Position numbers and translations under genes: made by a program. Below, piece by piece: positions 42,524 through 50,427 of a stretch of DNA of 64,000 nt. This DNA comes from Cellulomonas sp. NS3 (GTDB lineage: Bacteria > Actinomycetota > Actinomycetes > Actinomycetales > Cellulomonadaceae): positions 62,001-126,000 of the forward strand of contig NZ_CP103289.1 of the NCBI RefSeq assembly GCF_024757985.1, read 5' to 3'. How positions within the stretch are numbered: the first letter of the stretch is position 1; each line of letters begins with the position of its first letter. A model generated the notes under the pieces. It did no database searches. It saw nothing but the letters and a program-made list of their open reading frames with translations, and was not told the origin of the DNA.

Positions 42524-43171
42524 TCAGGCGGCGGCGCCCCGCGTCGCCGCGGCGAGCGCGGCCTGCAGCCCGTCGGCGTCGAGGTCGGGGCCGTAGCCGG
42601 GGGTGCCGGGCTCGATGCGCCAGCTGTCGGCGAGCGTCCCGGCGTCGACCGCGTCGAAGCCCAGCTCGTCGAGCAGGGCACTGACCTGCGCCTTCGCGTC
42701 GTCGTGGTCCGAGGCGACGGCGAGCGCACGGCGACCGGGGGTGCCGGCAGGCGTGCTGCGCGAGCCGAGGTCCGCGGAGGTGATGTGGTTGAACGCCTTC
42801 ACGACGGACGACTCCGGGAGGTGCTCCTGGAGGAGCGCGGAGCTCGTCGTCTCCTGCGCGTCGAGCTCGGGGATGTGGCCGTCGCGCTGCCAGTAGTAGT
42901 TGGTGGTGTCGATCACGACCTTGCCCGCGAGGGGCTCGACGGGGACGGTGCGGTAGGCCTCGAGCGGGATCGTCACGACGACGACGTCCCCGGCCTCCGC
43001 CGCCTCCTGCGCCGTGCCGGCACGTGCGCGGTCGCCGAGCTCCGCGACGAGGTCCGTGAGGGTCTCCGGGCCGCGCGAGTTGCTCACCACCACGTCGTAC
43101 CCGTGCTCGACGGCGAGGCGCGCGAGCGTCCCGCCGATGTGTCCGCTGCCGATGAGTCCGATGGTCGTCAT
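42524..43171 (-). CDS. NADPH-dependent F420 reductase-like oxidoreductase
   Basis: A 215-residue protein of the NADP_oxidoreductase, coenzyme F420-dependent family (FNO-like Rossmann fold). TIGLIGSGHIGGTLARLAVEHGYDVVVSNSRGPETL is the dinucleotide-binding loop with the NSRGP NADP-phosphate site; VVVTIPLEAYRTV, KVVIDTTNYYWQRDG and VVKAFNHI follow. In this subgroup the enzyme may use F420 or simply reduce other substrates. ATG 43171 begins one residue pair before the first strand. It is divergent from the afsA-like gene. Confidence 0.9.
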   Translation of the reverse strand: MTTIGLIGSGHIGGTLARLAVEHGYDVVVSNSRGPETLTDLVAELGDRARAGTAQEAAEAGDVVVVTIPLEAYRTVPVEPLAGKVVIDTTNYYWQRDGHIPELDAQETTSSALLQEHLPESSVVKAFNHITSADLGSRSTPAGTPGRRALAVASDHDDAKAQVSALLDELGFDAVDAGTLADSWRIEPGTPGYGPDLDADGLQAALAAATRGAAA

Positions 43172-43250
43172 GGTGGCGTGAACCGTGGGCGACGCCGAGG
43201 TGTTCCCGGGTCCGCGCACGCGCGGCCGGGATCCGCTGGAGACCGCGCGT

Positions 43251-43258
43251 AAGCGCTT
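43251..43258. promoter_or_regulatory. AAGCGCTT palindrome upstream of oxidoreductase gene
   Basis: An 8-bp perfect palindrome with the CG-centred core typical of LacI/GalR-family operators, 80 bases before the oxidoreductase start and 180 bases before the afsA-like start. Isolated evidence only. Confidence 0.35.
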
Positions 43259-43313
43259 CGACGTCGTGTCGCGTTCATCCCTTTGTCGCTGGTTCGCCCC
43301 GGGATGCCTCTGC

Positions 43314-43344
43314 TACTGTCCGGACAGGTCACAGAGCCCTGATA
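43314..43344 (+). promoter_or_regulatory. Promoter and shared element upstream of afsA-like gene
   Basis: TACTGT (43314-43319) fits a -10 box. CTGTCCGGACAG (43316-43327) is a perfect 12-bp palindrome over the predicted start site, and CAGAGCCCTGATA (43332-43344) is the 13-bp element also found before the HAD phosphatase and marR genes of this locus. Confidence 0.65.
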
Positions 43345-43432
43345 GGTGACAGCAGACGGACGTCGCACCCGGGCCCCGTGCTGCCGGGTGGACCTCTCGG
43401 CTCCGCACCGCTCATGCCTCAGGGGGGAGTCC

Positions 43433-44491
43433 ATGATCACCGAGTCCCTGGACGTCACGCGAAGACCGCTCGACGGCCCGGGGCTCAGCGACCGGACGAC
43501 GGCGGACCGCCGGCTCGTCCACCGCGCCGCGCTGAGCGAGGTCTTCGTGACCGACTCCGCCCAGGTCGGGGACGCGACGTACGAGGTCGGCGCGCAGCTC
43601 CCGCCGCAGCACGCGTACTACGGCGACCACACCGGCCGCGTCGCGCGCGTCGACCCGCTGCTGCTCCTCGAGTGCTGCCGGCAGGCCGAGACCCTCGTCG
43701 CCCACGCCTACCTCGGGGTGCCGCTCGGCCAGCACTTCGTCCTGCGCTCGTGGGACATGGCGTTCCCCGGGATCGGCGACATCCCGGTCGGCTACGCGCC
43801 CGCGACCCTGCGGCTGCTCGTCGAGATCGAGCGGCCGCGGACCGTGCACGGCGTGCTGCGCTCGCTGACCTACCGGGTCACGCTCCTCGTCCAGCAACCC
43901 GTCGGGGAGACCGAGGTCGGGCGCGTGTCGACCGAGGTCATGTTCGCCTCGCCGATGGCGTACCGGGCGCTGCGCGACACGCGCCGCCGCACGACCCTCG
44001 TGACCAGCGCCGGACTGCGGGACGCGCCCGTGCCGCCGCCCGTCGACCCCGCGCTCGTCGCCCGCGCGCACGAGCGCAACGTCGTGCTCACCGCGATCGA
44101 GGCCGACGAGCACGAGCTCCGCGGCGTGCTGCGGCTGCCGTTCACCAACGCGAGCCTCTTCGACCACGCGCAGGACCACGTGCCCGCGATGGTGCTCACC
44201 GAGGCGGCCCGCCAGCTCGCCCTCGTCGCGCTCGCCGACACGCACGGCCTGTCCGCGCAGCACACGCACGTCGGCGCGATCACGGGGCGGTTCCTGCAGT
44301 ACGTCGAGCTCGACGAGCCGACGGTCCTGCACCTGGAGGCCCCTCGTCCGCCCGTGCGGTCGGCGCCCGACCAGCCGCCGCGCTCGACCGTCGCCGTGCG
44401 GGTCGTCCAGGGCGACCGGCCGGCCGCGACCATCGAGCTCGCGCTCGACACGCTGCCGGGACCGCTCGCGGTCCGCCGGGCGGGCGCGTGA
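43433..44491 (+). CDS. AfsA/ScbA-type hormone synthase (A-factor biosynthesis hotdog protein)
   Basis: A 352-residue protein with two A-factor-biosynthesis hotdog domains. The first (about 28-165) has VHRAALSEVFVTDSAQVGDATYEVGAQLPPQHAYYGDH and LLLECCRQAETLVAHAYLGVPLGQHFVL; the second (about 205-345) has LPFTNASLFDHAQDHVPAMVLTEAARQLAL. AfsA-class enzymes join a beta-ketoacyl chain to dihydroxyacetone phosphate, giving the butenolide phosphate precursor of gamma-butyrolactone or furan hormones. Start ATG 43433 follows AGGGGGGAG. Upstream genes diverge, and downstream are the FAD enzyme and HAD phosphatase expected for a furan pathway. Confidence 0.93.
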   Translation: MITESLDVTRRPLDGPGLSDRTTADRRLVHRAALSEVFVTDSAQVGDATYEVGAQLPPQHAYYGDHTGRVARVDPLLLLECCRQAETLVAHAYLGVPLGQHFVLRSWDMAFPGIGDIPVGYAPATLRLLVEIERPRTVHGVLRSLTYRVTLLVQQPVGETEVGRVSTEVMFASPMAYRALRDTRRRTTLVTSAGLRDAPVPPPVDPALVARAHERNVVLTAIEADEHELRGVLRLPFTNASLFDHAQDHVPAMVLTEAARQLALVALADTHGLSAQHTHVGAITGRFLQYVELDEPTVLHLEAPRPPVRSAPDQPPRSTVAVRVVQGDRPAATIELALDTLPGPLAVRRAGA

Positions 44492-44608
44492 CGCTCGGCG
44501 CGGTGGTCCGGGCCGGCGCCGGCTGCGCCCACCACGGCCTTCCCGCGGGGTCGTCCCGCGGCGACGAACCGACCGTGCGGCCCGCGCCGCCGACCCTGGA
44601 GGGTGCTC

Positions 44609-46177
44609 GTGCCTGAGCCGCGTGTGCTGGTGGTGGGCGCCGGGCCCGTCGGTCTCGTCCTCGCGTGCGAGCTGCTGCGACGGGGGATCGAGGTGCGGGT
44701 CGTCGACAAGCGCACGCAGGCCCCGGCGCACTCCCGGGCGGCGATCCTCTGGCCGCGCCAGCTCGAGCTCCTGCGCCGCACGGGCGTGACGCCGCGGCTG
44801 CTCGAGCGCGGGCACCGGGTCGACGCCGTCGCGTTCTGGTCCGAGGGCCGCCGCAAGGGGACCGTGCGGATCTCCACGGTGCCCGACGCGCTCTACCCGT
44901 TCGCGGTGACGATCCCGCAGACGGCGACCGAGGAGATCCTCGCGCAGCGTGTCCTCGAGCTCGGCGGGACGGTCGAGACGGGCACCGAGCTGCTCGTGCT
45001 GTCGCACCCCGACGCGCGCGACGGCGGCCCGCACGTGTCGCTGCGCGGTCCCTCGGGCGAGGTGACGTACGAGCGGTTCGACTGGGTGGTCGGGGCGGAC
45101 GGCGCGCACAGCACCGTCCGCCGCCTGCTCGAGGTGCCGTTCACCGCGGCCCCCGTCAACGTCGCGTTCGGCATCTGCGACGCCCCCGTCCAGGGCGGGC
45201 CGTCCGACCGCACGGTGCACTACTTCTGGTCCGGCGCCGGGATGATCGGCCTGGCCCCGCTGCGCGAGGGCGTCTACCGGGTCGCGATGAGCCTGCCGAC
45301 GGCCGACGGCCCGCCGCCGCCGCGCGAGCTGTTCCAGCGCCTGCTCGACGAGCGCGCCCCGGGCTCCGGCACGGTCGGTGAGCCGGAGTGGACGGCGGCG
45401 TTCGCGGTGCGCTTCGGGACGGCCGGGGCGTTCCGGAAGGGCGCGTGCTTCCTCGTCGGCGACGCCGCGCACATCATGAGCCCGGCCAACGGCCAGGGGA
45501 TGAACACCGGCGTGCAGGACGCGGTGAACCTCGGCTGGAAGCTCGCGGCCGTCATCCGGGGCGAGGCCCCGGACGCGCTGCTCGACACCTACGAGACCGA
45601 GCGCCGCGCGGCGGCCGTGCGGGTCACCGCCGCGACCGGCGTGCAGACGCGGCTGGGCCTCCTGGGCAGCCCGTGGCGCCGGTGGCTGCGCGACGCCGCG
45701 GTGGTCGTCGCGGACCGGACCCGGCTGCTCCAGCGCGCCGCGCCGATGTTCGCCCAGCTCGACACGAGCTACGCCCCGGGGCGCACGCCGCTGCTGGGCA
45801 GCCGGTCGCTGCGGGTGGGGGACCGGGTGCCGGCCTTCGTGGACGACGGTGGTGACTGGCCCCGCGCGCGGACCTGGCCCGTGCTCGACGCCGACGCGTG
45901 GACGCTCCTGCTGTGGCCGGGCCGTCCCGGACGTCCCGCCGACCCCGAGCGGGCCGCGACGATCACCGCCGAGCTGCCCGACGTGCGGGTCACGGACCTG
46001 GGGCCGCTCGCGTCACCGGCCCTGCGCCGCGTGCTGGGCGGTGCGCCGCGGTTCCTGCTCGTGCGGCCGGACGGCCATCTCGCGGCGGAGGGCGGGCTGG
46101 CCGGCGCCCGCGCGACGGTCGACGCGGTCCGTGCGGCGCTCCCGATCGCCGCGGTCGGGACCCGCCACCCCGCATGA
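44609..46177 (+). CDS. FAD-dependent oxidoreductase (aromatic hydroxylase-like)
   Basis: A 522-residue flavoprotein of the class A monooxygenase fold. VLVVGAGPVGLVLACELLRRG is the FAD-binding GxGxxG motif at residue 7, WVVGADGAHSTVRRLL is the DG motif (about 172-187), and FLVGDAAHIMSPANGQGMNTGVQDAVNLGWKLA is the GD motif (about 285-317); a thioredoxin-like C-terminal region (about 400-522) follows as in PHBH-like hydroxylases. GTG 44609 is preferred over 44603 given CTGGAGGG at 44597. In the afsA-linked context it is a candidate MmfH counterpart, tailoring the butenolide. Confidence 0.9.
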   Translation: MPEPRVLVVGAGPVGLVLACELLRRGIEVRVVDKRTQAPAHSRAAILWPRQLELLRRTGVTPRLLERGHRVDAVAFWSEGRRKGTVRISTVPDALYPFAVTIPQTATEEILAQRVLELGGTVETGTELLVLSHPDARDGGPHVSLRGPSGEVTYERFDWVVGADGAHSTVRRLLEVPFTAAPVNVAFGICDAPVQGGPSDRTVHYFWSGAGMIGLAPLREGVYRVAMSLPTADGPPPPRELFQRLLDERAPGSGTVGEPEWTAAFAVRFGTAGAFRKGACFLVGDAAHIMSPANGQGMNTGVQDAVNLGWKLAAVIRGEAPDALLDTYETERRAAAVRVTAATGVQTRLGLLGSPWRRWLRDAAVVVADRTRLLQRAAPMFAQLDTSYAPGRTPLLGSRSLRVGDRVPAFVDDGGDWPRARTWPVLDADAWTLLLWPGRPGRPADPERAATITAELPDVRVTDLGPLASPALRRVLGGAPRFLLVRPDGHLAAEGGLAGARATVDAVRAALPIAAVGTRHPA

Positions 46178-46216
46178 GCGGGTGATCGGCGCGCGTGAAC
46201 GCGCGATGAACCCGAG

Positions 46217-46254
46217 TATCAGGGTTCTGCTAGAGGTACGCGTTCTGATAGCGT
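46217..46254 (+). promoter_or_regulatory. Promoter and shared element upstream of HAD-IB phosphatase
   Basis: TAGCGT (46249-46254) fits a -10 box, with TTCTGC (46225-46230) as a weak -35 at 18-base spacing. Overlapping it, in reverse orientation, is CAGAACCCTGATA (46217-46229 on the minus strand), 12 of 13 bases identical to the element before the afsA-like gene. GTTCTGCTAG / GTTCTGATAG also form a direct repeat 18 bases apart (46224 and 46242). Confidence 0.6.
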
Positions 46255-46320
46255 CGATCACGACCGAGGGCGTCAGCCGTCGCTCGCCAGCTCTGCACCC
46301 GTGCTCACCTGGAGGCTGAC

Positions 46321-47076
46321 ATGACCGCCACCATCCCCCGTCTCCCGGACGAGGCCACGACCGCCGGCGGCGGTGGCGAGCCCACCGGGGTCGCGTTCTT
46401 CGACGTCGACGGCACGCTGCTGCGCCTCACGAGCCTGGTCTCGTTCTACGAGTACTACGTGCGCGGCTTCGCCCCCGTCGAGCGGGCCCGCAGCCTCGAC
46501 GCGCTCGCCGACCTGCTGCGCGCGGACCTCCCGCGCGAGGAGGCCAACGCGGCCTACTACCGGCTCATCGCGGGCGAGCCCGTCGCGGAGATGGCCGCCG
46601 CCGGCCGCCGCTGGTTCGCCCAGGTGCTCCTGCAGGGCTTCGTCGACGGCGCCGTGCACGCGCAGCTCGACGTGCACCGTGCTGCGGGCCGCGCGATCGT
46701 GCTCGTCTCGGGCTCCTTCCCGGCGTGCCTCGAGCCCGTCGCCGCACACCTCGGCGTCGACCGCGTGCTGTGCTCTCGTCCCGAGATCGCCCACGGGCGC
46801 TACACAGGGTGGATCGGCACCCCGATGATCGGCGACGCCAAGGCCGCCGCGGTCGCCGCGGTGCTCGACGAGCTGGCACCCGGCACGCCGTCCTGGGCGT
46901 ACGGGGACCACGACTCCGACCTGCCGATGCTCGAGCAGGTCAGCACCCCCGTCGTCGTCGGCGCCGACCCCGTGCTCACCCGGCTCGCCCGTGAGCGCGG
47001 CTGGGAGGTCCTCGCCGGGGAGGGGCCGCTCGCGGCGACCGCCGAGACCCGCCCGGCCCCGAGCCGGGCCCGCTGA
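46321..47076 (+). CDS. HAD-IB phosphatase (SerB/MmfP-like)
   Basis: A 251-residue HAD-superfamily subfamily IB hydrolase. Motif I is FFDVDGTLLRLTSLVSFYEYYVR (Asp28/Asp30), a helical cap follows, motif II is VLVSGSFPACLEPVAAHLGV and motifs III/IV are GDAKAAAVAAVL and SWAYGDHDSDLPMLEQV. The family includes phosphoserine phosphatase and the phosphatases that dephosphorylate the hydroxymethyl phosphate of gamma-butyrolactone or furan hormone precursors. Between the FAD enzyme and the MDR reductase, with its own copy of the shared element, it is the likely hormone-pathway phosphatase. Confidence 0.9.
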   Translation: MTATIPRLPDEATTAGGGGEPTGVAFFDVDGTLLRLTSLVSFYEYYVRGFAPVERARSLDALADLLRADLPREEANAAYYRLIAGEPVAEMAAAGRRWFAQVLLQGFVDGAVHAQLDVHRAAGRAIVLVSGSFPACLEPVAAHLGVDRVLCSRPEIAHGRYTGWIGTPMIGDAKAAAVAAVLDELAPGTPSWAYGDHDSDLPMLEQVSTPVVVGADPVLTRLARERGWEVLAGEGPLAATAETRPAPSRAR

Positions 47077-47238
47077 CAGCCCCGGCCTCGGCGGCACCGG
47101 GATGCTCGCCGCCGCGCGGCTCGCACCGGTGCGAGGGGCGTCGAGGTCGGGGCCTCGTGCACGCAGGGCCGCGCGGGCAGCGCCCCCGCTCGACCAGCTC
47201 GTCCCGCTCGTCCCGTCCGACCGTCCCGAGGAGCCGCC

Positions 47239-48282
47239 GTGCGTGCCGTCCAGCTCGCGGAGCACGGCGGACCCGAGGTGCTGCGGGTCGTCGAGGTCCC
47301 GGAGCCGGTCCCGGGAGCGGGGGACGTGCTGGTCGAGGTCGCCTGCACGGGAGTGACGTCGGCCGACCTCCTGGCCCGCCGGGGTGAGGTCGCCGTGGAG
47401 CTCCCGTACGTCCCGGGGCTCGCGGTCAGCGGCCGGGTCGTCGCCGTCGGCGCGGCGGTGACCACCTTGCGTCCCGGGCAGCGCGTCGTGGCGCTGGTCC
47501 TCGCCGGCGGAGGGGCCGCGGAGCTCGTGGTGGCGCCCGCGTCGGCGGTCGTCCCGCTCGAGGGGGAGCTCGAACGGCTCTCCGACGCCGTCGCGGCCGC
47601 GGTGCCGTGCGACGTGACGACCGCCTGGGGGGTCGTCGAGGCGGCGCGGGTCGAGGAGCGCGAGACGGTGCTCGTGCTCGCCGCGGCCGGCGGTGTCGGC
47701 TCGGCGGCGGTCCAGCTCGCGATCGCGCAGGGGGCGAGCGCGGTGGCCGCCGTCGGGCACGACGCCGCTCGGGCCGGCGCCCACAGCTGGGGTGCCCGGC
47801 ACGTCGTGACGTACGACGGGCTCACCCAGCGGGACGACCTGCTGGACGACCCGCTGGGCGGGCGCCGGGTGGACGTGGTGCTCGACCCGCTGGGCGGCGC
47901 CGTCGGGCGGGCGGCTGCGGCCACGCTCGGCTTCGGCGGGCGGCACGTCGTGCACGGCGACAGCTCCGCCGAGGACGACGTCGTCGCGACGAGCTGGGTG
48001 CGCCGGACCGGGACCAGCCTCGTCGGGTACGACCTGCGAGCGCTGGCCGCCGCCGCTCCCGAGCGGCTTCTCGGGCACCTGCGGAACGCGCTGCACGCGG
48101 TCGCGGACGGGACCGTCGGGCTCGATGTGAGCGCGCACCCGCTCGACGACGTCGCCGCGGCCCACGTCGCGCTCGGGTCGCCGGCCTCGACCGGGACGCG
48201 GGTCCTGCACGTGGGAGCCCCCGGGCGCACGCCTCTGACCAGGCCCGGCGGTGGTCCGGTGCGCGACCACCCCGATTGGTGA
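47239..48282 (+). CDS. MDR-family NADPH:quinone/enone reductase
   Basis: A 347-residue zinc-independent medium-chain reductase: GroES-like domain (EHGGPEVLRVVEVPEPVPGAGDVLVEVACTGVTSADLLARRG, PYVPGLAVSGRVVAVG) then a Rossmann domain with VLAAAGGVGSAAVQLAIAQGASAVAAVG. It lacks the structural zinc cysteines. Such enzymes reduce alpha,beta-unsaturated carbonyls with NADPH. A butenolide has exactly this bond, so reduction of the hormone intermediate is possible, but BprA-type reductases belong to other families; this is inference. A related enzyme sits at the right end of the window. Confidence 0.88.
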   Translation: MRAVQLAEHGGPEVLRVVEVPEPVPGAGDVLVEVACTGVTSADLLARRGEVAVELPYVPGLAVSGRVVAVGAAVTTLRPGQRVVALVLAGGGAAELVVAPASAVVPLEGELERLSDAVAAAVPCDVTTAWGVVEAARVEERETVLVLAAAGGVGSAAVQLAIAQGASAVAAVGHDAARAGAHSWGARHVVTYDGLTQRDDLLDDPLGGRRVDVVLDPLGGAVGRAAAATLGFGGRHVVHGDSSAEDDVVATSWVRRTGTSLVGYDLRALAAAAPERLLGHLRNALHAVADGTVGLDVSAHPLDDVAAAHVALGSPASTGTRVLHVGAPGRTPLTRPGGGPVRDHPDW

Positions 48283-48296
48283 CCGGAGGGAAACCG

Positions 48297-48348
48297 TGGT
48301 CCGGTAGGGACCAGTAGGCTGAACCGGACGTCAATCAGAGCCCTGACA
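48297..48348 (+). promoter_or_regulatory. marR promoter with dyad and shared element
   Basis: The dyad TGGTCC-N5-GGACCA (48297-48302/48308-48313) lies just upstream of a TAGGCT -10 box (48315-48320). CAGAGCCCTGACA (48336-48348) follows, 21 bases from the -10 start versus 18 in the afsA-like promoter. The two motifs suggest separate control by the MarR protein and by whatever binds the shared element. Confidence 0.6.
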
Positions 48349-48368
48349 CGACGCGACGAAGGGGTCAC

Positions 48369-48830
48369 ATGAGCAGCAAGGCTGAGTCGGCCAGGATCCA
48401 GGCGGAGATCGCCGCGCGTCTGGGTCAGTCGATCAAGAGGGCCGAGCAGGCGCTGATCGCGCGGAAGAGCCAGGCGCTGCGTCCGTTCGACCTCACCGTG
48501 CCGCAGTACGCCGCGCTCATGGTCCTCTCGTACTCCCCGGGGCTGTCCGGTGCCCAGCTCGCGCGCGCCTGCATGGTCACGCCGCAGACCATGGCGACCG
48601 TGCTGGGCAACCTCAAGTCCAAGGGACTCATCCGTCGCGACCCGTCCTCGGTGCACAAGAAGGTGCTCGTGACGGAGCTCACGCGCACCGGCCGGGCCGT
48701 GCTCAGCGAGGCGGACGCCGCGGCGCGTGCCGTGGAGGACCGGCTCTCGGCGGAGTTCGACCGGGAGGACCAGGAGCAGCTGCGCTCGCTGCTCGAGCGC
48801 GCGATCAAGGTGCTCTCGAGCGACGGCTGA
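48369..48830 (+). CDS. MarR-family regulator of the hormone-like locus
   Basis: A 153-residue MarR-type dimeric repressor. The winged helix-turn-helix (about 42-105) is FDLTVPQYAALMVLSYSPGLSGAQLARACMVTPQTMATVLGNLKSKGLIRRDPS; flanking helices form the dimer interface. ATG 48369 follows GAAGGGG. It ends the afsA-like locus and its promoter shares an element with afsA and the HAD gene. GBL receptors are normally TetR-type, so a MarR protein as the partner would be unusual; it may instead control the neighbouring MDR gene or act as a general ligand sensor. Confidence 0.92.
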   Translation: MSSKAESARIQAEIAARLGQSIKRAEQALIARKSQALRPFDLTVPQYAALMVLSYSPGLSGAQLARACMVTPQTMATVLGNLKSKGLIRRDPSSVHKKVLVTELTRTGRAVLSEADAAARAVEDRLSAEFDREDQEQLRSLLERAIKVLSSDG

Positions 48831-48858
48831 GCCCGGCCCGGCGAGGTGCGGGAGGCCG

Positions 48859-49503
48859 TCAGACCGTGCGGGCGACCTCGGTGAAGTCGAGCCGGGTCTG
48901 GCGCGGGTAGGTCGCGGGCGTCGGGATGTCGTCGTGCTCTGCGGGCGCCTGCCCGACGTTGATGACGAGCACCGAGCGCCACGACGTGCCCGCGAGCAGG
49001 TCCGCGTCGAGCGCGGCGGCGTCGAACCCGCCCATCGGGCCGGCGTGCAGGCCGGCGGCGCGGAGCCCGACGATCAGGTACCCGGTCTGCAGGAACGCGT
49101 TGTCGCGGGCCATCGCGGCGCGCGCCTCGGGGGCACCGGCGAGGCCCTCGGCGACGGCGGCCATGTGGGGGGCGAGGCGGCCCATGTGCTCGTGGAAGTC
49201 GACGTCCGTCGCGACGACGAGGCTCAGCGGCGCGCGCTCGGCCTTGGCGCGGTTGCCGTCGGCCATGTGCGCGGCGAGGCGTGCGCGGCCCTCGGGGGTG
49301 CGGACCACGAGCACGCGCATCGGGCTCGTGTTCATCGCCGTCGGGCCCCAGCGGACGAGATCGTAGACGGCGGCGAGCTGCGCGTCGGTGATCTCGTCGT
49401 CGGAGAAGGTGTTGACCGTGCGGGCCTCGCGGAACAGCAGGTCGGCGGTCGGCTCGTCGAGGACGAGCGGGGTCTCGGACGGGCTGAGGATGTCGGTCGT
49501 CAT
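48859..49503 (-). CDS. Nitroreductase-family oxidoreductase (RutE-like)
   Basis: A 214-residue FMN-dependent NAD(P)H oxidoreductase. Motifs are LLFREARTVNTFSDDEITDAQLAAVYDLVRWGPTAMNTSPMRVLVVRT at the N-terminus and FLQTGYLIVGLRAAGLHAGPMGGF in the middle, matching the RutE (malonic semialdehyde reductase) branch. No rut pyrimidine genes are nearby, so a general detoxifying role is likely. ATG 49503 lies right beside the AT-rich operator ACTTGA-N4-TCAAGT. Confidence 0.92.
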   Translation of the reverse strand: MTTDILSPSETPLVLDEPTADLLFREARTVNTFSDDEITDAQLAAVYDLVRWGPTAMNTSPMRVLVVRTPEGRARLAAHMADGNRAKAERAPLSLVVATDVDFHEHMGRLAPHMAAVAEGLAGAPEARAAMARDNAFLQTGYLIVGLRAAGLHAGPMGGFDAAALDADLLAGTSWRSVLVINVGQAPAEHDDIPTPATYPRQTRLDFTEVARTV

Positions 49504-49507
49504 AATT

Positions 49508-49523
49508 ACTTGAAGTGTCAAGT
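49508..49523. promoter_or_regulatory. Palindromic operator upstream of nitroreductase
   Basis: ACTTGA-N4-TCAAGT is a perfect 6-bp dyad that ends 5 bases before the nitroreductase start. It contains a consensus TTGACA on the minus strand, but no -10 box fits at the right distance. HxlR- or MarR-type repressors use sites of this style. Confidence 0.55.
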
Positions 49524-49698
49524 CTTCTGCGGGATTCCCGCGAGCGGCAGTCGTGTGCGTCACACCGCGCGCGGCCGCCCGGCGTTGGAAGAACCTTCGC
49601 CGCCCGTTCACCGAATGTCGACAAGAAACGATTGACTATCGATAGGTGACACCCGAGGATCGGGACATGGCAGACGCGTGCTCGACCCGGCGTGACGC

Positions 49699-50394
49699 GT
49701 GAGCGCCGACTGGGTCGGTCAGCTCGCGGGGACGCCGTGGGCCGTGGTCCTGCTCGGGCTCGTCACCGTGGTCGACGGGTTCTTCCCGCCGGTCCCCAGC
49801 GAGTCGGCCGTCGTCGCGCTCGCCGCCCTCGGCGCCGCCGGGCGGGGTCCGGCTCCGGTGGTCGTGGGCGTCGTCGCGGCGCTCGGCGCGTTCGCGGGCG
49901 ACCAGGTCGCGTACACGCTCGGACGGCGGCTCCCCGGCGGCGGTCGCGGCCTCGTCCGGTCACGCCAGGGCCGCCAGGTGCTCGCCTGGGCCGAGGGTGC
50001 CCTCGAGCGGCGCGGCGCCGTGCTGATCCTGGCGGCCCGGTTCACGCCGGGCGGACGCGTGCTCGTGAACATGACGGCCGGGGCCGTCGGGTTCCCCCGC
50101 GGACGGTTCAGCGCGATCGCCGCCCTCGCCGCCGTGCTGTGGGCGGGGTGCTCCGTGCTGCTCGGGGTCGGCGCCGGGCACCTGCTCGCCGCGCACCACC
50201 CGCTCGTCGGCATGGCGGTCGGGGTCGCCGGCGGCCTGCTCCTCGGGCTGGTCGTGGACCGGGTGCTGCGGCTGCGGGCCGCCGGCGTGGCACGGCGCCC
50301 GGCCGCACGCACGGCACCGGGGGCTGCGCCGTGCGCCCGGTGCGCGGACCCCGCGCCGGTCGAGCTGACGTTCGCGGTGCACCGCCCGGCGTGA
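49699..50394 (+). CDS. DedA-family membrane protein
   Basis: A 231-residue DedA/VTT-domain membrane protein, probably a lipid transporter (some members flip undecaprenyl phosphate or phosphatidylethanolamine). FFPPVPSESAVVALAALGA and GAFAGDQVAYTLGRRLP are the conserved re-entrant-loop regions, and FTPGGRVLVNMTAGAVGFPRGRF is the basic second motif. The final 30 residues are unusual and contain CARC. GTG 49699 begins directly before the first helix. TTGACT (49632) and GAGGAT (49655) at 17-base spacing make a plausible promoter. Confidence 0.93.
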   Translation: MSADWVGQLAGTPWAVVLLGLVTVVDGFFPPVPSESAVVALAALGAAGRGPAPVVVGVVAALGAFAGDQVAYTLGRRLPGGGRGLVRSRQGRQVLAWAEGALERRGAVLILAARFTPGGRVLVNMTAGAVGFPRGRFSAIAALAAVLWAGCSVLLGVGAGHLLAAHHPLVGMAVGVAGGLLLGLVVDRVLRLRAAGVARRPAARTAPGAAPCARCADPAPVELTFAVHRPA

Positions 50395-50427
50395 CGGCCG
50401 CGGGAGCCGCCACGCCGGGCGCACGCG

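Noticed and set aside
43316-43327. CTGTCCGGACAG as a gamma-butyrolactone receptor (ARE) site
   Set aside because: It is a perfect palindrome but does not resemble known ARE sites, and no ArpA-like TetR gene is present; kept only as part of the promoter description.
49493-49521. Consensus TTGACA as the -35 box of the nitroreductase gene
   Set aside because: At the normal spacing the -10 box would fall inside the coding region and does not match; I treat the TTGACA as part of the dyad.
49666-49701. ATG 49666 as start of the DedA gene
   Set aside because: That frame stops after 11 codons; GTG 49699 in the DedA frame is the workable start.
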